From contig JAGDCE010000266.1 in NCBI GenBank assembly GCA_017958705.1, positions 1 to 11,855 on the forward strand: a stretch of DNA of 11,855 bases. Direction: 5' to 3'. This document shows positions 8,074-11,855 of this stretch, piece after piece. Below the pieces are notes generated by a model that was not told the origin of the DNA, did no database searches, and was given only the letters and a program-made list of their open reading frames with translations. The position numbers and the translations under genes are program-made. How positions within the stretch are numbered: the first letter of the stretch is position 1; each line of letters opens with the position of its first letter. Origin of the DNA: Clostridia bacterium (lineage in GTDB: Bacteria; Bacillota; Clostridia; Oscillospirales; CAG-272).

Positions 8074-8079
8074 TACAAT
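8051..8079 (+). promoter_or_regulatory. Near-consensus extended -10 promoter overlapping the synthase stop codon
   Basis: A perfect TTGACA (8051-8056) is followed by a 17-base spacer and TACAAT (8074-8079). The -35 box lies in the last codons of the synthase gene. The TG of its TGA stop (8071-8073) forms the TGN extension of the -10. The transcript would start near 8086 and carry GGAGG at 8094-8098, seven bases before the ATG at 8106. It would allow the GH36 gene to be expressed without the 6.7-kb upstream gene. Confidence 0.75.
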
Positions 8080-8105
8080 AAGAAAAAACCCACGGAGGAT
8101 CCGTT

Positions 8106-10082
8106 ATGTACGAGGGATACGAGCCGAGATTTTACGTCAGCTGCGGCGCCGCCGACAACACGTATTATTTCACCGGAAACGGCAATTACGAAAACGCAAA
8201 ACGCATAAGCGACGCCGAAGCGGTCATACCGTGCGGCGCGACGGTGAAGGTCGAATACGAAGGCCTGCCCGGCGGCTGCGTGCGTCAGCGCACCGTGCTG
8301 AAAAACACGACTGACGCGCCGCTTACGGTCGAGTTGCTCGGTGCGTCTTTCACCGCCGGGATCGGCAGGACCGGAAGCCGTCCGTGGAAAAAGCACAGGT
8401 TCGTCGTCAATTACGCGCAAAGCGGCTGGTGCGGCGAGGCGCAGTGGCGCCACGCGTACGCCGAGGACGCCGGGCTTTACCGCACGTACAATCACGGAAG
8501 CCAGACGTCGTTCCGCATAGCCTCGCAGAGCAGCTGGAGCACCTGCCGTTTCGAGCCCGTCGTGATGGTGGAAGACACGGAGCAAAACGAAACGTATTTC
8601 GCGCAGATCGAGGCCGGTCACGGCTGGATGATCAACGTCGGGATCCGCGGCTACCGCGACGATATCGAGCTGTGCATACTGACGACGGACTGCGCGGAGA
8701 GAAACGACGGCTGGCACGTAAAGCTTCAGCCCGGCGAGACCGTCGGGAGCTGTTATTGCACGGTCGGGCGCGTAAACGGCGGCTTTGAGGCGGCCGCGGC
8801 GGCGCTGACCTCGGCGCGGCGCGCGTCGTTTCTGACGCGGTTTGAGGGCGGCGTGCCGCCTCTGTGCTTCAACGATTATATGAACTGCCTGTGGGCGCTG
8901 CCGACGCGCGAAAAAACGATGCCGCTCGTCGAGGCGGCGGCAAAGATCGGCTGCGAATACTACGTCATAGACGCCGGCTGGTACGGCGTCTGCCGCGACG
9001 AGGAGCGCGATCTCGGGATGTGGGCGGTCGACGACTCCGTCTTCGGTCCGCGCGGTCTGCAGGGGATCTTCGACGATATCGCCGCGCACGGCATGAAGCC
9101 GGGCATCTGGTTCGAGTTCGAGTCAGCCGGGATCGAATCTGCGATCGTGAAGGAGCATCCCGAATATATCCTCTACCGTCACGGCTCGCCGGTCGGAGGG
9201 CGGCGTGTGCTGCTCGATTTCCGGCAGAAGGGCGTGCGCGATCATCTGCAGTCGCGCGTTCAGTGCCTGTACGATATGGGCGTGCGGTATATCAAAAACG
9301 ATTACAACGCGAACACCGGTCCCGGGATCGACCCCGACGGTGCGCGCTCGCTTCATGAGCACAGCCGGGCTTTCGAAGACTTCATCGACGGTCTGCGCCG
9401 CCGTTTCCCGGATCTTCTGATAGAAAACTGCGGCTCGGGCGCCATGCGCTCCGACGCCGGCACGCTGTCACACTTTCATCTGCAGTCCGTCTCCGATCAG
9501 GAGGATTATTTCCGCCTGCCGTCGATCGTGTCGGGCAGCGCGGCGTGTTTTCCGCCCGAGCGGTGCGGCGTGTGGGCGTATCCGTACCCGGTAAAAATCG
9601 ACTACCGGACCACGTTCGAGCCGAACGGCGCGCACACCGGCAGATTCGCAGACGGAAAAGTCACCGTCTATACGGCGGTGACCGGTCTTATGGGGCTTAT
9701 GTATCTGTCCGGTCACATAGACTGCGCGGACGAGTATAATATGCGGCTTCTGTGCGAGGCGGCGCGGCTTTACAAAAAATACAGAGCCGTAACCGCCGCC
9801 GCGGTGCCCGTGTATCCGACGGGGACGTTCGATATCGACAGCGAGGGCGTCGAAACGTTCGGTCTGCTTGACAAAGGCACGTCGACTCTCATGCTCGCCG
9901 TCTGGAACAATTCGGCTGACTCTGCCGGGACCGATATAGATCTGTGCCGGTACGCGCCGGGCGGAGATGTGGCCGAGGTATTCCCGAAGACCGAAGGATA
10001 CGGCGCCGGTATCAGAGACGGCGTTCTTCACGTGAGCCTGCCCGGGGGCAGATCCGCGCTTTACGCCGTGATTAAATACTGA
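8106..10082 (+). CDS. GH36 family alpha-galactosidase-like glycosidase
   Basis: This 658-residue enzyme belongs to glycoside hydrolase family 36 (alpha-galactosidase and relatives, retaining mechanism). An N-terminal beta-sandwich-type domain (about 1-260) precedes a TIM-barrel domain (about 265-600). Family landmarks are VIDAGWYG (287-294; D289), GIWFEFES (333-340), YIKNDYN (395-401) with the predicted nucleophile D399, ENCGSGAMRSD (440-450), and SDQED (463-467) with the predicted acid/base D464. Both catalytic aspartates are present, so activity is likely. Several substrate pocket positions differ from classical MelA/RafA-like enzymes: DDGW is DAGW, KWD is KND and FEPE is FEFE. These recall a separate GH36 clade, so substrates other than plain raffinose-type sugars are possible. 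No signal peptide is seen, so it should be cytoplasmic. It starts 32 bases after the synthase stop, with GGAGG seven bases before the ATG. It probably has both readthrough and its own transcription. Confidence 0.88.
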   Translation: MYEGYEPRFYVSCGAADNTYYFTGNGNYENAKRISDAEAVIPCGATVKVEYEGLPGGCVRQRTVLKNTTDAPLTVELLGASFTAGIGRTGSRPWKKHRFVVNYAQSGWCGEAQWRHAYAEDAGLYRTYNHGSQTSFRIASQSSWSTCRFEPVVMVEDTEQNETYFAQIEAGHGWMINVGIRGYRDDIELCILTTDCAERNDGWHVKLQPGETVGSCYCTVGRVNGGFEAAAAALTSARRASFLTRFEGGVPPLCFNDYMNCLWALPTREKTMPLVEAAAKIGCEYYVIDAGWYGVCRDEERDLGMWAVDDSVFGPRGLQGIFDDIAAHGMKPGIWFEFESAGIESAIVKEHPEYILYRHGSPVGGRRVLLDFRQKGVRDHLQSRVQCLYDMGVRYIKNDYNANTGPGIDPDGARSLHEHSRAFEDFIDGLRRRFPDLLIENCGSGAMRSDAGTLSHFHLQSVSDQEDYFRLPSIVSGSAACFPPERCGVWAYPYPVKIDYRTTFEPNGAHTGRFADGKVTVYTAVTGLMGLMYLSGHIDCADEYNMRLLCEAARLYKKYRAVTAAAVPVYPTGTFDIDSEGVETFGLLDKGTSTLMLAVWNNSADSAGTDIDLCRYAPGGDVAEVFPKTEGYGAGIRDGVLHVSLPGGRSALYAVIKY

Positions 10083-10084
10083 TA

Positions 10085-10993
10085 TCATCCGGTCCTGCGT
10101 TCCGGCGGGTTGTCCGGCACTCTGATCCGCACCTCTATCATCCCGTCGCCGTCGCTGCGCGACTGCTCGACCGGTATGCCCGCGGCTCTGACTATGCCGA
10201 CGGCCTTGTCTATCGTGTTCAGAAATATACGTATATCCTTAATCACAATCCTGCCGGGGCTCTGCTCCGGCTTTTTCTTTGCCGACAGCCCGTCCGCGTA
10301 CTGCTCGGTCTGTCTGACGCTCCACGCGCCGCGCGCGGCGAGCGTGAGTATCTTTTTGCGGACTTCGGGATCCTCCGCGCGCAGCGCCGCGCGGATATGA
10401 CGCTCGGTGAGCGAGCCTTCCGCGACGATGCGGCGCTCCTCGTCGTCGAGCCGCAGCAGTCTGAGCTTGTTTGCCACGTACGACTGGCTGACGCAGAGCA
10501 TCCCGGCGATCTGCTGCTGTTTCACGCCGTATTTTCTGACGAGCGCCTCCATCGCCTCAGCCTCCTCGAAGATGCCGAGGCTCTTTCTCTGCAGGTTTTC
10601 GACAAGCGACAGCTTCGCAGACTCCCGCCTGTCCGCCTCGATTATTATGCACGGCACGTACGGCAGATCGAGCATGCGGGCGGCGCGGAGCCGTCTTTCC
10701 CCCGCGATAAGCTCGTACAGGCCGCCGAAGGGCGAGTCCTCGTCGGACATCCGCCGCACCGTGATCGGCTGGATCATTCCGTAATTCTTTATGCTCTCCG
10801 CGAGCGAGGACAGCCCGTCCGCGTCGAACTGCTTCCGCGGCTGATCGGGATTCGGGCAGATGCGCGACGGGTTTATCATATGTATGCGGCAGCCGTCCTC
10901 CTGTCGCTTAAGCTCCGATTCGTAATCCCGCAGCTCCCGCTCGTAATCGGCGAGACGCAGGATCTGTTTCTTTTTTTCGCTTTTTCCGAACAA
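10085..10993 (-). CDS. ParB/Spo0J/Noc family DNA-binding protein
   Basis: This encodes a 302-residue ParB-family protein, closest by eye to clostridial Noc-like proteins. A charged helix (about 11-34) precedes the ParB N-terminal domain, with NPDQPRKQF (48-56). The CTP-binding motifs are GERR (98-101) and ENLQR (132-136). A helix-turn-helix spans about 157-179, and a C-terminal dimerisation-type segment about 251-292 begins KDIRIFLNTI. These features predict a CTP-dependent DNA clamp that loads at a parS-like site. No ParA gene is adjacent, so a Noc-like or orphan role fits better than a partition operon. I chose the TTG start at 10993: AAAGGTGG lies nine bases upstream and an extended -10 lies just before that. 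The longer reading frame from a TTG at 11071 would overlap the promoter and uses AT-rich codons unlike the body. If the longer form is real, the protein has 328 residues. It is convergent with the GH36 gene. Confidence 0.88.
   Translation of the reverse strand: MFGKSEKKKQILRLADYERELRDYESELKRQEDGCRIHMINPSRICPNPDQPRKQFDADGLSSLAESIKNYGMIQPITVRRMSDEDSPFGGLYELIAGERRLRAARMLDLPYVPCIIIEADRRESAKLSLVENLQRKSLGIFEEAEAMEALVRKYGVKQQQIAGMLCVSQSYVANKLRLLRLDDEERRIVAEGSLTERHIRAALRAEDPEVRKKILTLAARGAWSVRQTEQYADGLSAKKKPEQSPGRIVIKDIRIFLNTIDKAVGIVRAAGIPVEQSRSDGDGMIEVRIRVPDNPPERRTG
10253..10280 (+). terminator. Rho-independent terminator for the GH36 gene, inside the convergent ParB gene
   Basis: GCCGGGG (10253-10259) and CTCCGGC (10265-10271) form a 7-bp stem with one G·T pair and a 5-nt loop, followed by TTTTTCTTT. 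It lies 170 nt past the GH36 stop. On the other strand the same bases encode KKKPEQSPG of the ParB-like protein, so the signal is embedded in a coding sequence. No better plus-strand terminator is seen between the GH36 stop and this point. Confidence 0.65.
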
Positions 10994-11021
10994 TTCCGCG
11001 CGCCACCTTTCTTTTTTCGGA

Positions 11022-11030
11022 ATTATATCA
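11022..11030 (-). promoter_or_regulatory. Extended -10 promoter of the ParB/Noc-like gene
   Basis: TGATATAAT lies on the minus strand at 11030-11022, with no clear -35 at standard spacing. Transcription would start near 11015, just ahead of the ribosome binding site AAAGGTGG (11010-11003) and the TTG at 10993. The identical nine bases form the -10 of the opposite promoter at 11106-11114. Confidence 0.45.
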
Positions 11031-11085
11031 TCCGGCGCCCTATATAAAATGTCATATCGTGTCACGGCCAATTAAAAAAATGCCC

Positions 11086-11114
11086 TTTACAAATGCAAAT
11101 AATAATGATATAAT
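11086..11114 (+). promoter_or_regulatory. Strong sigma-A promoter of the membrane protein gene at the right edge
   Basis: TTTACA (11086-11091), a 17-base spacer and TGATATAAT (11106-11114) give a near-consensus promoter with a TG extension. Transcription should start near 11121. A GGTGA ribosome binding site (11131-11135) lies seven bases before the ATG at 11143. Confidence 0.8.
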
Positions 11115-11142
11115 GAAACCGGAAGGAAACGGTGACGGTCTT

Positions 11143-11855
11143 ATGGATAAAATACGCTATATACTCGATCTGTCAAATATGACCGCCCCGGATGAGGCGG
11201 CGGACGCGCTGCGCCGCCGCGCCGAGGACGCGAGCTCAAAGCTGAAAAAGAGACGCGCAGTTAGAAAAGCCGTGCTGATCGCCGCCGCCGTCCTTGCGGC
11301 AGCCGCAGCCGTGACCGCCGCAGTGCTGGCCGTTTCGAGGTCGGCGAAAAAACACGGCGAACGAATAATTTTCGGTTTTTCATTGCAGGCGCCCGAGGTC
11401 TTTTTATATACGGCGGCGCACACGCGCGTCACGGAGTACGGCGAGGTCATAGTAAAAGACGGATTTCTGAAAGGATACGAGAACTTTTTCGGCACTTCCG
11501 GCGATGAGATAGCGCCGTCGCTGTACTGCGGCGCGACGAAAATCATACCGGGCAGCTCCGCGGTGCTCTACGGCAGAACTGACGTCTCCGGCCCGGGCTG
11601 GCTTCTGGAAGAGCTGCCCGAAGACGTGCAGACGATTATAATAGCCGCGGCAAAGTACGGTACCTTCGACTGTTTTCTGACGGTGGACGTGATTGTTAAG
11701 GAGACCGGATCGAACAGGAACGGCCCCGTTTATACGCTGTACTCGCCCGACGGGAAAAAGACAGGGCGCGCGGAATATGACGATGAAACTCACAGATTTT
11801 CGCCGCTGACGTTTGATTCGTCATATGACCTGATCCGCTCGGCGCGCGTTTACAA
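11143..11855 (+). CDS. Single-pass membrane protein of unknown function (3' end cut by window)
   Basis: An open frame of 237 codons runs from the ATG at 11143 off the window edge. I do not recognise a family. Residues 1-42 are charged and end in the basic patch KLKKRRAVRK (33-42). Residues 43-64 form one alanine/valine-rich membrane helix. By the positive-inside rule, the rest (from about 65) should face outside the cell. The outer part has alternating beta-like segments such as EVIVKDGF (101-108) and one cysteine pair candidate (C129, C177). A short cytoplasmic tail, one helix and an outer domain is the plan of many anti-sigma factors and sensory membrane proteins, but no diagnostic motif is visible. 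An ATG at 11113 lies inside the -10 box and is not the start. Coding is supported by the promoter, ribosome binding site, GC-rich third positions and the long frame. Confidence 0.8.
   Translation, partial: MDKIRYILDLSNMTAPDEAADALRRRAEDASSKLKKRRAVRKAVLIAAAVLAAAAAVTAAVLAVSRSAKKHGERIIFGFSLQAPEVFLYTAAHTRVTEYGEVIVKDGFLKGYENFFGTSGDEIAPSLYCGATKIIPGSSAVLYGRTDVSGPGWLLEELPEDVQTIIIAAAKYGTFDCFLTVDVIVKETGSNRNGPVYTLYSPDGKKTGRAEYDDETHRFSPLTFDSSYDLIRSARVY

Noticed and set aside
7941..9089. 382-codon antisense frame across the synthase/GH36 junction
   Set aside because: It is an Arg/Ala-rich shadow that spans two well-supported sense genes and their promoter.
9776..9812. Possible minus-strand terminator for the ParB-like gene (T run on the minus strand near 9775-9780)
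   Set aside because: The nearest stem is only 5 bp and is separated from the T run by about 12 bases.
10038..10051. CTGCC/GGCAG hairpin at the end of the GH36 gene as a terminator
   Set aside because: The stem is short and no T run follows on either strand.
1..11855. CRISPR array, tRNA, rRNA, transposase or phage genes
   Set aside because: No regularly spaced direct repeats, no tRNA-like clover-leaf ends and no recombinase motifs were seen on either strand by reading. A covariance-model scan was not possible.

Overview
The window looks like part of the chromosome of an uncultured, GC-rich anaerobic Bacillota, probably class Clostridia. This rests on a YitT-family permease, a Noc/Spo0J-type ParB, strong GGAGG-type ribosome binding sites, sigma-A promoters with extended -10 elements (TGATATAAT, TGATACAAT) and cysteine-rich cytoplasmic enzymes. 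No rRNA, tRNA, CRISPR array, transposase or phage gene is visible, so the taxonomic placement is an inference from gene content.

Layout. Bases 1-377 hold no credible gene. They contain two inverted copies of a C-rich/G-rich hairpin element, G-quadruplex-type G-runs on both strands, and a clean intrinsic terminator (169-193, minus) for the yitT-like gene. That gene (378-1244, minus) is a six-helix membrane protein with a C-terminal DUF2179 domain. A 133-bp divergent promoter region separates it from the dominant gene (1378-8073, plus). This encodes a 2231-residue membrane glucan synthase of the cyclic beta-1,2-glucan synthase (NdvB/ChvB) type, with a GT84-like transferase, a glycoamylase-like (GH189-type) domain and a GH94 phosphorylase-like domain, all in one intact reading frame. 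After 32 bases comes a GH36 alpha-galactosidase-like enzyme (8106-10082, plus). It has its own near-consensus promoter, laid over the last codons and stop of the synthase gene.

The GH36 gene is convergent with a ParB/Noc-family gene (10085-10993, minus), with two bases between the stop codons. The best plus-strand terminator for the glycan genes lies inside the ParB coding sequence (10253-10280). A divergent intergenic region follows, with a very strong plus-strand promoter. It drives a single-pass membrane protein of unknown function (11143 to the window end), which is cut off by the edge.

How the genes may work together. The synthase should polymerise UDP-glucose into a beta-1,2-glucan at the cytoplasmic membrane. 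The GH36 enzyme lacks a signal peptide and so should act in the cytoplasm. Their tight co-orientation suggests a shared glycan job, but the extra promoter shows that the second gene can be expressed alone. No transporter, regulator or ParA partner is in view. I see no clearly new multi-gene system. The items most worth checking are the inverted covarying repeats at the left edge, the synthase/GH36 pairing, and regulatory signals embedded in coding sequence at both ends of the GH36 gene.
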